This document shows positions 24,908 through 34,895 of a DNA stretch of 38,211 nt, one piece after another (position 1 is the first letter of the stretch; each line of letters begins with the position of its first letter). The notes below the pieces were generated by a model that saw nothing but the letters and a program-made list of their open reading frames with translations, was not told the DNA's origin and ran no database searches. Where the stretch lies: assembly GCA_013365325.1 (NCBI GenBank), contig JABVXV010000462.1, positions 1 through 38,211 on the forward strand, given 5' to 3'. The position numbers were made by a program, and so were the translations under genes. The DNA is from Dipetalonema caudispina (Eukaryota > Nematoda > Chromadorea > Rhabditida > Onchocercidae).

Positions 24908-25765
24908 ATGAAAGCCATTAACGATAAATGAAAGACTTTAAAATATAATCAAATAACGTTTGCTAATTCTTTGCTACAATTAAATGGAGCATAAATTTTT
25001 AATTATATAGATTAGTTGAATTCGAATTTTTATCTATTACTCATTTCAATGTCATAAATCATTAAAGCATTTGTAACTAATTAAAGAAGCAATCAGATAT
25101 GATATCATTGAAAATTATTCATCTTGAAGGATTTTTGTTTAAAAGAAACAAATTTTATAGAGCAATTCAATTTTATATAAAATATAATTGTGCAATTTCA
25201 TTGCAAAATTTCAATCTTTAACATTATTAAATTTAAATTTTTTTTTCTCATTTAAACATCTGTTGTTATCTTTCTTTTTTTCTTCCATTTATGTAAACAC
25301 AAATGGGCAATTATCAAAACTTCCTTTTTAATAATAGAAATTAGAGAATTTCCTTTTTTTTTTTTTTTTTTTTGTTATAAAAATTTAGTTGTAAAAGAAA
25401 GTTTTGTTCCCATTTTTTTTTTTTATTCAGCATAAAGAAAGTCTACTACAATGATTAATTGTGAAGTTGTAAAAAAGTGAACAAATAAAATGGATCCATT
25501 TTGGTGAGAAATCAATGTGAAAAGTATATTAATGGCATCGGTTGAAAAAAAAAAAAAAAAAAAAAGTGAAAATTAAACTATTACAACGAATAATTTTATC
25601 TTTTCATTTTTGTTTTAAAATTATCAAAAATTGGATTATTTCATTTCTTCAAAAGAAAAAACTTACAATTTCCTGTTCCTCTCCGTTAATTCCGGCTTTT
25701 TTCGTGATAATATAGTGCAATTAGTCAATGTGGAGTAAAAACCGAAACTGAAACGGAATTTAAAA

Positions 25766-25814
25766 CGTAACGGTTGATAAGATAAGCGTGTACGTAAGTC
25801 ACGTAAGTTACTTA
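25766..25814. promoter_or_regulatory. Tandem GATA sites plus repeated ACGTAAGT
   Basis: CGTAACGG (25766-25773) is followed by TTGATAAGATAAGC, two overlapping GATAAG sites at 25774-25787. ACGTAAGT then occurs at 25792-25799 and 25801-25808, with an inverted ACTTA at 25810-25814. GATAAG is the GATA-factor core and ACGTAA resembles PAR/C-EBP bZIP half-sites. The patch lies in a locally GC-richer stretch (25670-25820), far from either gene start, so enhancer activity is a guess. Confidence 0.35.
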
Positions 25815-26164
25815 TGCAGTATGATTGCTATTAATGAATGTTTAAAGATATTATTTATGTGATGTAACTTCATGTAATGTAGTAATTTATTCTAATAGTG
25901 ACAAATTTCACTCAAAAATTTTGTATGCAAACAACTTTTGGCTTAAATTCCTTAATTTTGCATTGAATATTTTGTCAGAACCAACATGTATAAATGCAAT
26001 TAAAATTGATTTAATTAATGCATAAATTTTTTAACAATATTAATATAAATAAATGAATTTTATTTTAGAGAAAAAAAAATAAAACATTTCAAAAGAAGAA
26101 CGAAAAGGATATAATTTCATGTGTCTAGTACTATTATTGGATGAATATTGATTTATAAAACTTC

Positions 26165-26363
26165 GAATGGCCTAAGTCTAATGCCTTGGACACTTCTCCA
26201 TCGTTATTTATTGCCATATGGTTTTCTAGGGTTTCCAGATATGGAGAGTAAATTAGTCTAGGCTTCAATTTGCAAATGTTCTCAATGACACAGCCAATCG
26301 TTGGCTTTCTTAGCTATGATGCGAAAAATAAGCTTTGAACATTCAATTCAGCCTTTTTTTTTT
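26165..26363 (+). other. Structured GC-richer island ending in T10, candidate non-coding RNA
   Basis: This segment is much less AT-rich than its surroundings but has no sustained reading frame. It can fold: GCCTA (26170-26174) pairs with TAGGC (26259-26263), enclosing CCATAT (26214-26219) with ATATGG (26239-26244). AGCCAA-TCG-TTGGCT then makes a tight hairpin at 26292-26306. GCC and ten T follow at 26351-26363, which could terminate RNA polymerase III. I did not match it to U6, U5, U4 or SL RNA. It may instead be a regulatory block or decayed exon. Confidence 0.3.
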
Positions 26364-28291
26364 CTTCTTTTTTTTTGACCTCTTTAGCTATTATGAAAAT
26401 GGTAAGAAAGTACTGGCAGAAAAGGTTGCATTTCAAAAAAAATTTAAAAAGTTAAAAAATAAAGAAAGAATTGCTAAACTAATAAAGAAAATTATCAGCT
26501 TATAAGAATAAGTAAGTAACAATATAAAATGAAGTTTATAATAAAAAAAAAAAAAAAACGAAAAATCCATTCTTATAGAAAGTTTCTGAAACTTTCAAAA
26601 TATTTCCTAATATGTAAATTATGTAATTGCAAAGAAATTGTAGATATATTCCGATGACTGATTAGTTTCAAAAAAAAAAAAAAAAAAAAAGGTCTAAAGT
26701 TCAAGAAAATCTAATTTATCAGCGGAACATTCTCGTTTCAACTACAAGTCAACAATTTTCTTTGTTTACCTTGTCAAAATAAGAATTGAAAAGAACAACA
26801 AAAGAGAAAAGATCATGAATTTGCTAAAAATGAAAAAATTTTTCCATATTTACATAATGCTATCATATCATTCTATTCTCCTATTATTATAACAATTAAA
26901 TATTCTTTTATTTCTTGAATTTATTCAAAATTTTTTAAAGAATTCATTGAAAATTTCGATAAACACTATTACTATTGACATAACCTTTAACTTTCTTTTC
27001 GATGATCAAAATAATAGAACTTTACTGCATGCAGCAATAAAACTTTTACAGAATAAAAAAATAAAAAATTGTTCAATTAACATTTATTTAACCTTATTCA
27101 TTTTTAATCTAACATTTTTACAAGCTCAAATAAACAGGAAATTAAGAAGTGGAAAATTTATTGCAAACTAAATAATTCCAGAAAACAATAAAATGCAATG
27201 AAAATCTATATGGTAAAGTATCATTAGTAGTAATTGGAACATTTGGCCAAATAATTACAGAATATTTGCTATAAAATTGCTAAATAATATATTTAAATCA
27301 CTCATGCTTATTACTAATGCTAATTGATTTATATTTAAAGCATTTATAATATTAATTTCTTTTTCAAATTTATCAAAATTTATTGATAAAAAACAAAATT
27401 GGAAAAAAGAAAAGCAATCTATATCAAATAAATTTTTCGTTACATCATTATTTGAAAAGATTTGTTCATTTTTTTTTTCACAATTATTTTTTGAAAAAAA
27501 ATTAAACTAACAAAAAAAAAAGTGTTCCATGACGGATAGAATAAATATGCCGAAGCATTGGAATAATGATACCATACTACACAATCTTAATCTTATCATT
27601 TCAATCATCGTAACACTTTCATTTTATCGAACATGAAGTAGTGAGAAAATTTTAGGGAAAGTAAATTTTAAAAAATTTAAAAAATGCATGAAAATGAAAT
27701 TTTAGGCAAAAAAAGTTTCAACTTTCGAATTCGAATTACTGTACAATTTAATATTGTAATTGTTCGCTTTAATTCACCTTTAATGATTCAACAACATTTC
27801 AGAATCAATAAATGAAAACTAGCCTCCTAAGCTAATATTGTCACTTTTCCCTACGTTAATCATCTGATCGATTACATGTGCTAATTAGCATATTTATGCT
27901 AAGAAATATTCTGAAAACAGATACAATTTCAAGTTTGAAGTGATAATTTCATTGCGCAATTAATAGAATTACAATTAATTGAGTAGAAATAATATTTTAC
28001 TGATAAATTTGATATCCTATAAAAGGCTATCAAACAAAAAGTTGAAAACAAATTGTTAAATTTCATCTCAAAAATACGCAACAAAAAATGAAGTAAGTAT
28101 GATGAATGAATGTCTTTGATAATTAATCTGTTCATTGCATTATTTAATAATTAAAATGGAAAAAGGACAATAAATCCTAAAATCGAAAAAGAAGAAAGTT
28201 TTTCATTACTAATATTTTGTATACTCTTACAATGAGATTTTTTGAAATTGCCAAATTTAGCTTACCATTTTAATTCTTTCTCATGATTTCA

Positions 28292-28325
28292 TCCTTCTGA
28301 ATTCATTTTTATGAATTCAGAAGGA
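28292..28325. repeat. Perfect 15-bp inverted repeat with T4 loop
   Basis: TCCTTCTGAATTCAT at 28292-28306 and its exact complement at 28311-28325 flank TTTT. An exact 15-bp stem is long for chance. It is too short for a typical microRNA precursor unless flanks extend it. Confidence 0.85.
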
Positions 28326-28478
28326 ATAATAATGCATAGGACAAAAAAAAAAAAAAAAATTAGTATGATGGTTAGCACTTTAGCATTATATCAAATCATA
28401 CTGCGAGAAATTCTCATTTGGTAATATTTTAAGCTTTGTATTTAAAAATAGCAAATTTCTAAGTGCAAATGCCAAGTG

Positions 28479-28968
28479 TGGACAATTCTCGAACTAAGCA
28501 TATGAAATTGGCAACTTTCAAATTATCCACGTTAAAAATGGACAATTCTTGAATGTAAACATGAAATGGGTAATTCTTGAGTTAATAATTCAATTGATTG
28601 TCCATATAAAGTGGACAATTCTCGAGTTTTGCATATGAAATGGACAATTCCTGAGTTCTGCATATGAAATGGACAATTCCCGACTTCTGTATATGAAATG
28701 GACAATTCTTGAATTCTACATATGAAATGGACAATTTCCGACTTCTGCATACGAAATGGACAATTCCCGACTTCTGCATACGAAATGGACAATTCTTGAG
28801 TTTTGCATATGAAATGGACAATTCTTGAATGTAAACATGAAATGGGTAATTCTTGAGTTAATAATTCAATTAATTGTCCATATAAAGTGGACAATTCTCG
28901 AGTTTTGCATATGAAATGGACAATTTTCGAGTTCTGCATATGAAATGAACAATTCTTGAATTCTGCAT
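28479..28968. repeat. 29-bp minisatellite with 276-bp higher-order repeat
   Basis: Units begin TGGACAATTC and end TGCATATGAAA. Seven exact-length 29-bp units start at 28612, 28641, 28670, 28699, 28728, 28757 and 28786. Others start at 28479, 28888, 28917 and 28946. A 28-bp variant plus a 45-bp variant occurs at 28539-28611 and again at 28815-28887, giving a 276-bp superrepeat. Each 45-bp variant carries an inverted monomer start, so TTGTCCA-TATAAAG-TGGACAA can fold. The array ends about 340 bp before the ADA2 start. Minus-strand frames through it are open only because of the repeat. Confidence 0.93.
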
Positions 28969-29091
28969 TTTTGTAGCTAATAATTTAAATGATGAAATGA
29001 GAATACTTCATCGGGTAAAATCATTCAACAACAACATTTTTCATTTTGTATGCAATTCGTTTCGTTTGGTTCTACAAACGATTGTTTGCAG

Positions 29092-29135
29092 GCAATGGAA
29101 AACGATAACAGCGGAAATCCGTTAATATTAAATTG
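29092..29135 (+). other. Possible 5' leader exon of ADA2 with a short upstream ORF
   Basis: TTTGCAG precedes GCAATGG and the segment ends at TTG|GTAAAA, so a 44-nt exon is possible. Its ATG at 29095 opens only 13 codons. If spliced to 29310, the joined bases read TTGATGAATG: the short ORF would end in a TGA overlapping the ADA2 ATG by one base. The alternative is that ADA2 is trans-spliced at 29310 and this segment is unused. Confidence 0.3.
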
Positions 29136-29301
29136 GTAAAAAATTTACTTTTTTTTTTTTTTTTATAAATTTTGAAATGATTTAATTACTTCAACTATAA
29201 AATGTTAATGAAAATATTATTAATAATGTGAACAAATTAGATAGGTTTAGTTTTTTTTTTAACAATATTTAAGAGGATAAATATTTGTTTATTCAATTTG
29301 A

Positions 29302-29309
29302 TTTTTCAG
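29302..29309 (+). promoter_or_regulatory. Splice acceptor directly against the ADA2 ATG (probable spliced-leader site)
   Basis: TTTTTCAG is followed immediately by ATGAATGAAATG at 29310. It has strong nematode acceptor consensus. It could receive a trans-spliced leader or join the possible leader exon at 29092-29135. Confidence 0.55.
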
Positions 29310-32300
29310 ATGAATGAAATGTCTACAGATAAAATTATATGCTGTAATTGTGAAATTTCATTAGTACCAGCGAAATGTATATATATTCAATGTGATAATT
29401 GTCAAAAGAAAGGATTCGATGTAAAATTATGTGTCTCCGTATGTTTTATACTATGTTTTTTTTTTTTTTTTTTTTTTTTTCAACTTCTATGATATTTTAT
29501 TTTCAGGTTAGAGTTAAGCTTTAAAATGAGAATTGGTGAATATTTTATATTACAATAGAATAAATGGATTATCCATTTGATGAGAGTTATTAAGCTAATT
29601 AAACTTATTAAACTCATTCTTGATTGTTAGGTATTAAGAAGAAATTTTCATCATATTAATGGTATTGCTACTGAATATAGGATGAGAATGATGTAGAGAT
29701 GGTGATTATTATTCGATTTAAATTGGGTATTATCATTTATAATTGATATATTACGATAATTAATTTGATTTATTTCACTTCAGATATATCTGTGTATTTA
29801 ATCGAAAGATGTAAAAGAAATGGATACTTCGAATGATTAGATAGATCAGTGCATTAGTGTACAAGTGATTTCATATATCGGAGAATATGAGAACTTAGGA
29901 ATATTATCAGTTGTTTTCCGTTTTCTTTTTCTTTTCAAATAAGAGTAATAATAATAATTGTAATACAGTTTACAGTGTTTTCGGATGGGTGCAGAATGTG
30001 GTCCTCACAAACGCGGACATGCGTACACTGTTGTAGATCGTAAAGGACCTTCATTATTTCGAACAACATCTGATAAGCATTGGGGTTGGAAAGAAGATTT
30101 GAAACTGATCAAAGCAGCACATAAGCACAAATTAGGCAATTGGTATGTTTCGACGTGAAGTATTGAAAAGATTTCGCTTTTAATAGGATATAATTGTAGG
30201 CATACCTCAATCAGATCCAAATTTCATTCATCTTTCTTTTGTCTCTTATTCTTGATTTAGTAATGCAATAGTCTGTGAAGTATGTGTATTTTACATAGTA
30301 TGATAAAAAGATGATTGATTGCCGATTTGCACTGATCTTTTAGTATTGGTCTTGTATATGTCAAATCTTAGGGAATTCCAATGACTCCTATTAGAAACAT
30401 AGTGGAATAACAGGAGGATTTTATCACCATGTAATTTGTAGTAGTATTTGTCTCTTTTAACTCTTTGAAATTCAAAAATAAATGTTGTTGGTTGGGAATT
30501 TTAGAAGGATTTTTGTTAATTGATAGATTTATATTGTTGTATTCGTTTTCTTTCAGGGAAGAAATTGCATCAGAATTGGATACCGATAAAACTGCCGATG
30601 ATGCCAGAAAACGTTTTGATCAGTTTTTTATACGTGGTCCTTTTGGTCGATATGCAGCAGGTCTTAGTTCAGGGTGATTTTTTTTTTAGTGTTCATTCCA
30701 TACTTGGGGTATTTTTGCAATAAAATTGCAATAAAGGCATAGATTTAAAACTTGTTCCTATGGTCTGCTAAGGAATTAGATAGTATTGGATAGTGGATGT
30801 ATTTTTTCCAGCGATACTGTTCCGATTTTCGGTGTCGCTTCCTTGCTACTGAGACGCTGTCACTTTGTAGAAAAATAATCATACAAATTGAACTTATTGT
30901 CACTTATCTCTGGTTTCTAACCCTTAGATTCCATCTCTTTCTTGCACACATTTGTTTTTCGTAGATACCACTCGACGATGCAAATGAAACGTCTCATTCA
31001 GCAAATTTCAGTTCTTCTTTGTTATTGAGTCCATTGCTTGCATTATCTGTTGCACAAAATTTGAAGAGGAGACTGTTTTACCAGTATTTAACCATTGTAT
31101 TTTGAAATGAAAAGAGCAGTGGATTATACAAATCAATTCATGCCATTATTTTCCAGGCCATACGTTGATAATCACAGAAATGAAGAAATGAGTTCGCCAC
31201 ATTCTCATTCAGATGTAGTTGGTCAAGGACAAGCAGTAGATAGTTCAAATTGGCAATGTACGTTTTGTTTATTCTTTCTCCGCCATACTTAAGGAATTTA
31301 AAAACAATCTTTCAAAAATATGGTCATTCTCCAGATATTACCGAATTTTTCCGTGACTGGAATCAATCTGTAAATTTCGATGATCCAAACTGGTTCGATC
31401 AATTCGAAGGACCTTTAATGAAGTTCAAGAATGAATTTTATACTCCACGTGTACGAAGCTCAGCAAGAAGGAATGATGATGAGCAGCACAGTTTTGAAAG
31501 AAACGATGGTCCACATCTCATGACTCCATCTCTATCACCGCTTCCTGTAGAGTTTTTCAGAGTGAGTTTTCTGTCTCATCTCATTTTTACATTACTGTAA
31601 TCAAAGGATTTTCTTTTTAACTTGTATACTTTGTCTAAGATTACCTCTAATCAAATCAGTTTCGGAAAGCGTATTGGATGAAAAGAGTAACTCATGTTGA
31701 GCATGCGAAATTTTTTCATCTGTCCAGATGATAATGTGACATTTTTATATATGTATTTTTTTTTCTTCCAGACAGATGACGAAGGAAAAAGAAAGCGATT
31801 ACTCTCTGTGAGTGATTTTGATGAAGTAAGTTAATGTTAAGTTGGCATCAAATTTCTGCATGATTAGTATATGTGAAATATTGACTTGGCTGTTTCATTT
31901 CAATTTTAGAGCGATAGCGAAGTGACAACTGACTCAGAAATCAGTAATTCATGTGATTATAAGGCTGAGTTAACAACACTGTGTTCGAAGAAAAGGAGCA
32001 GTAATCGTAGTGCCCATGTTCATCGCAGCACATCAGGTGCTTTGCATAGTACAGATGAAGGAAGTGGTTGGTCGTTTCACTGTTACATTTTATATTTTTT
32101 GAACTTTGCTAGTTTCTAGTACTTCATTTGATGTTCACAAGAAAGCGAAAGTTTTCGCAACTTGCAAGAAGATGGTTCAATGAAGGTGGAATGTCGTAAG
32201 GAGAGGATTTTGTGACTAAGTGTTAGTGAAACCGAAATATCAAAAGCACGATGACTACGATGAATTACACTAATGAATTTTAGAACCGGAACCGGAGCAA

Positions 32301-34559
32301 AAATATGAAAAAAAGAAGCCAGTACTGCAGTTGAAGCGCGTTGCAAGGAAAAGGCGAAAAAAGAACAGTAGGGAAAAGTTATTTTTGAAGGTAATCACCT
32401 TGTTTTTTGACTTTTCGACTTTTGTTTTTTTTTCCTTATAGATTTTTTTTATAGCAGTGATAATATCAAAAGTGATATCGGTTTTGTCTCGTGAGTAATT
32501 GTATGATTTAAGATATTTTCTTCATTTTATTGCCCTTTAGTTTGATGCGCTTCAAGTTTTCTTTACAGCAGCATTCAGGGATGCATATATATTAGTCATG
32601 TTATAAAGTAAACGAACTTTTATTGTTTACTCTTCAAAAACCGATAGTAAGAGCACATTTTAGGAGGCGTACAAAGGGAAACTTCTCATTAAAATAAATG
32701 AAGACGTGAAGAAACAGTTGCGAGAATTTTATCCAGAACAATTTTATGCAAATGTGCCATTATTACCTTTCGGAGCAGAAGAACGTTTAAAATTGAAGGA
32801 TAGTGACCTTCAATTATTGGGGTACATGCCGGAAAGAGAAGATTTCGAGTGGGTTAGTCGTTGGAATTTATTTTATCCTACTTTTTTATCCTTTTCATTT
32901 ATTTATTTTTTCTATTTTCTAAATGTTCCTCACCGAAAAATCTCTTCCAAATCTTTCATTCCACTTTTTATCTATCTCCAATTCACTTTTTCTGATTTTA
33001 TGTAGTATTTCTTCCTCCTGATTTTTTGACCTAGAATTCGCACTGCACACTGTACTCTGTAATAATGCAGATTTCAGGAATTCATGAATGACGCAGAAAA
33101 GTTAATTAGTCGTTTAATACTGCAACCAGAGCCTGATACAGATGAAGACGGCGCTTTTGAAAGCGGTGTGTTTTTTGTTATTGGTTTTGAAGCGTTTTAT
33201 CTAGTATCAACCATTGCACTGAGAACCGTCACCTAATAATAATTAAATGTATCATTTATTTAAATATACTTTTCAGCATCATGAGATGTTTAACCTGACA
33301 ATAAACAGGCATAACTAGCACTAGAATAATCAAATCTTGAAACAGAGAAGAGCAATAAAGCTATCGAGAGAAATTGATTCATTTCTCCGCATAAATCAAG
33401 TAGTAAATACTACCAAGCTAGTATTTCATGCTGCGATCAAAATGTATTCGGATCATTATTACATTTTTTTTCAGCTGTGAAATTAGCGAAGGTGCAGAAA
33501 TATAATCGAATCTTGAAACAGAGAAGAGCAAAAAAAGCAGCAGTCAGGGAATACGAACTTGTAAACAAGTTTTTTGATAAGATTAAGGTAGTTGGTTTAA
33601 TATAGCTTGTAATAATTATGAACGGTATTTCTTTTTGCTTCTTTTAGCCACATTCTGCAACCAATAAGTCAACATTGAAGTTGATCAGTGATAACAGACG
33701 AGAAGCTCATGTAAAAGACAAAATATATATACTATTTAGGCTTTATGTATTCTATTGTGTTCTACAATGCCTCTTTTTGGTGTGAACCAGTTGATTGTAA
33801 AAACAAGATTGGTAGCTGAGGTTATGTACAATTTTCAGAAAATTGAAGAAACTCGTCGAAGTTTGACACACAATCAGCATTATTCAGCTTCGGCACGCCA
33901 GTGTGAACTACTTCATTCATTTCTGAAGAAAACTTATCAAGTAGTGAGACAATCGGAGTTAAAGCAGTTACTTGATGCGATCACAGGTAATACGATGGTA
34001 ATTTTTCTATTTCGGAAGAAAGATGGAAAAAGAATTTTCGTAAATTCTCTTTGTTTTCAAACTGTAATTTTTATATCACTGCTAGAATAGATTTGAATTT
34101 TTATTTATAGGTTGTAAATTTTAATAAAAGTTATTTTAGTAATATTTTAGTAATATTATAGTAATAAATTTTAATAAAGTTATTTTAGTTTTTTTTTAGT
34201 AATATTTTTAGGATATATCAACTTGAATGAAGGAATTTTGAATCTGGAAAATCTCAAAGTGGATGGCATTAAGGATTCGAAAGGTTTTTCGTAATTTAGC
34301 AATTTCCAGTACTATTGAAACTTGTTCCACTGATGTAGAATTTAGTTTATCGAGTCCTACTTTATTATTTTCGTATTAAAGATATCGAATCAGTTGATCA
34401 TTAACTTCCTAATCCCGCTTTATTCAACAAAGCATCAATTCTATATGCTTTAAACTTTGTACACGGTTATTTTAAGGACTGAGTAAAATTGTTTGTGATG
34501 GTTGGAAAGATAAACGCAAGCATCATCCTCTTCATTCCGAAGATATGTTGCGGAAGTGA
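29310..34559 (+). CDS. ada-2: ADA2 transcriptional adaptor (SAGA/ATAC-type), 16 exons
   Basis: A nuclear adaptor that binds and stimulates a GCN5-type histone acetyltransferase. Exons run 29310-29438, 29976-30142, 30557-30673, 31012-31083, 31157-31257, 31335-31561, 31772-31825, 31910-32066, 32284-32390, 32664-32852, 33078-33165, 33475-33587, 33648-33710, 33791-33986, 34212-34283 and 34477-34559. All phases agree, giving 1935 nt (644 aa). The N-terminus is a ZZ zinc finger: C11/C14, C28/C31, C41/C44, H54/H58, with GAECGPHKRGHAY matching the family. A SANT domain spans about residues 79-130 (W81, GNWEEIA around W99). An acidic Ser-rich linker follows (about 272-300). The ADA2 signature LGYMPEREDFEW (429-440) runs into EFMNDAEKLI, then YNRILKQRRAKKAAVREYEL. 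The C-terminus shows no clear SWIRM domain. Weak points are exon 3's GTGATT donor, exon 4 (72 nt) and exons 15-16. Another possible 3' exon lies at 34638-34895. ADA2a and ADA2b types cannot be separated with confidence. Confidence 0.92.
33325..33361 (+). repeat. Partial copy of ADA2 exon 12 inside intron 11
   Basis: ATCTTGAAACAGAGAAGAGC and flanks at 33325-33361 match exon 12 at about 33502-33538, with about three mismatches over roughly 36 bp. The copy contains a TAA where exon 12 has AAA, so it is not a usable exon. It looks like a decayed local duplication. Confidence 0.8.
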
Positions 34560-34637
34560 ATTATTTTTTAGGTAAGAGGAGATAACCCGACAACCCAACC
34601 AATGGGCGTGAAACAAACTTAAGGCTTTCTTCTGAAG

Positions 34638-34895
34638 GCGATTTCAAAGAGACTGACTGATTTATGCACATTCGTATCCGATATGCAACTTCACCGGATG
34701 AGTTTATTAGAACATATTGGAAAAGGATCAATAAGTTCACCCCGACCTCTTGGATATTTCAGGACCTCAGGGCGTATCAGGACTGCGTATGAACTAAAAT
34801 ATGAAAGTTCTGATAGTCCTGACGCACGCTGTAAGCCAGATTCCAATAATAAAACTCACTTTTCATCGCCAGAACAACACCTAGATATTAATTAA
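34638..34895 (+). CDS. Possible coding exon just after ADA2, unrecognised
   Basis: A frame opens at a fair acceptor (TTTCTTCTGAAG|GCG) and runs 85 codons to TAA, with an internal ATG at 34683. Composition is protein-like: RLTDLCTFVSDMQLHRMSLL, then a Ser/Arg-rich stretch. Phase 0 would allow an alternative ADA2 end if ADA2 exon 15 were cut at CTCAAA|GTGGAT (34257) instead of 34283. It could also be a separate small gene starting at 34683, or ADA2 3' UTR. An AATAAA lies inside it at 34848. No domain is recognised. Confidence 0.3.
   Translation, partial: AISKRLTDLCTFVSDMQLHRMSLLEHIGKGSISSPRPLGYFRTSGRIRTAYELKYESSDSPDARCKPDSNNKTHFSSPEQHLDIN

Larger units (their letters stand above)
22020..28478. 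other. AT-rich intergenic DNA between the two divergent genes
   Basis: No established gene. Contents include simple repeats, a very long A run, a 21-bp tandem repeat, a GATA/bZIP-like cluster, a structured GC-richer island and a 15-bp perfect hairpin, each listed separately. A short plus-strand frame at about 24400-24490 (EIDDLVCIENESAKIELNVL) looks mildly coding, but no partner exons were found. Confidence 0.55.

Noticed and set aside
26947..27171. Ankyrin-like string (RTLLHAAIKLL) in a plus-strand frame
   Set aside because: It is a single short match in an AT-rich frame, with no repeat structure, splice sites or neighbouring exons.
28532..28939. 135-codon minus-strand frame with repeated CPFHMQ/HFICKT peptides
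   Set aside because: The 29-bp unit lacks stops in some minus-strand frames, so the frame stays open by repetition. Two frames are open over the same DNA and no splice or start signals support a gene.
28479..28968. CRISPR-like array
   Set aside because: Units abut directly with no unique spacers, in a eukaryotic intron-bearing context. It is a minisatellite.
30005..30220. Minus-strand frame opposite ADA2 exon 2
   Set aside because: It is the shadow of a well-supported plus-strand exon encoding the ZZ/SANT region.
30965..31083. Longer ADA2 exon 4 starting at TTCGTAG (30965)
   Set aside because: The frame is open, but its phase does not fit either donor of exon 3. The acceptor ATTTCAG at 31011 gives matching phases on both sides.
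31095..31156. Upstream extension of ADA2 exon 5
   Set aside because: The segment before TTTTCCAG is intronic. Exon 5 starting at 31157 completes the codon split at exon 4's CCA|GTATTT donor.
32116..32346. Minus-strand frame opposite ADA2 exon 9
   Set aside because: It covers intron 8 and exon 9 of ADA2 on the other strand, with no splice signals or recognisable protein.
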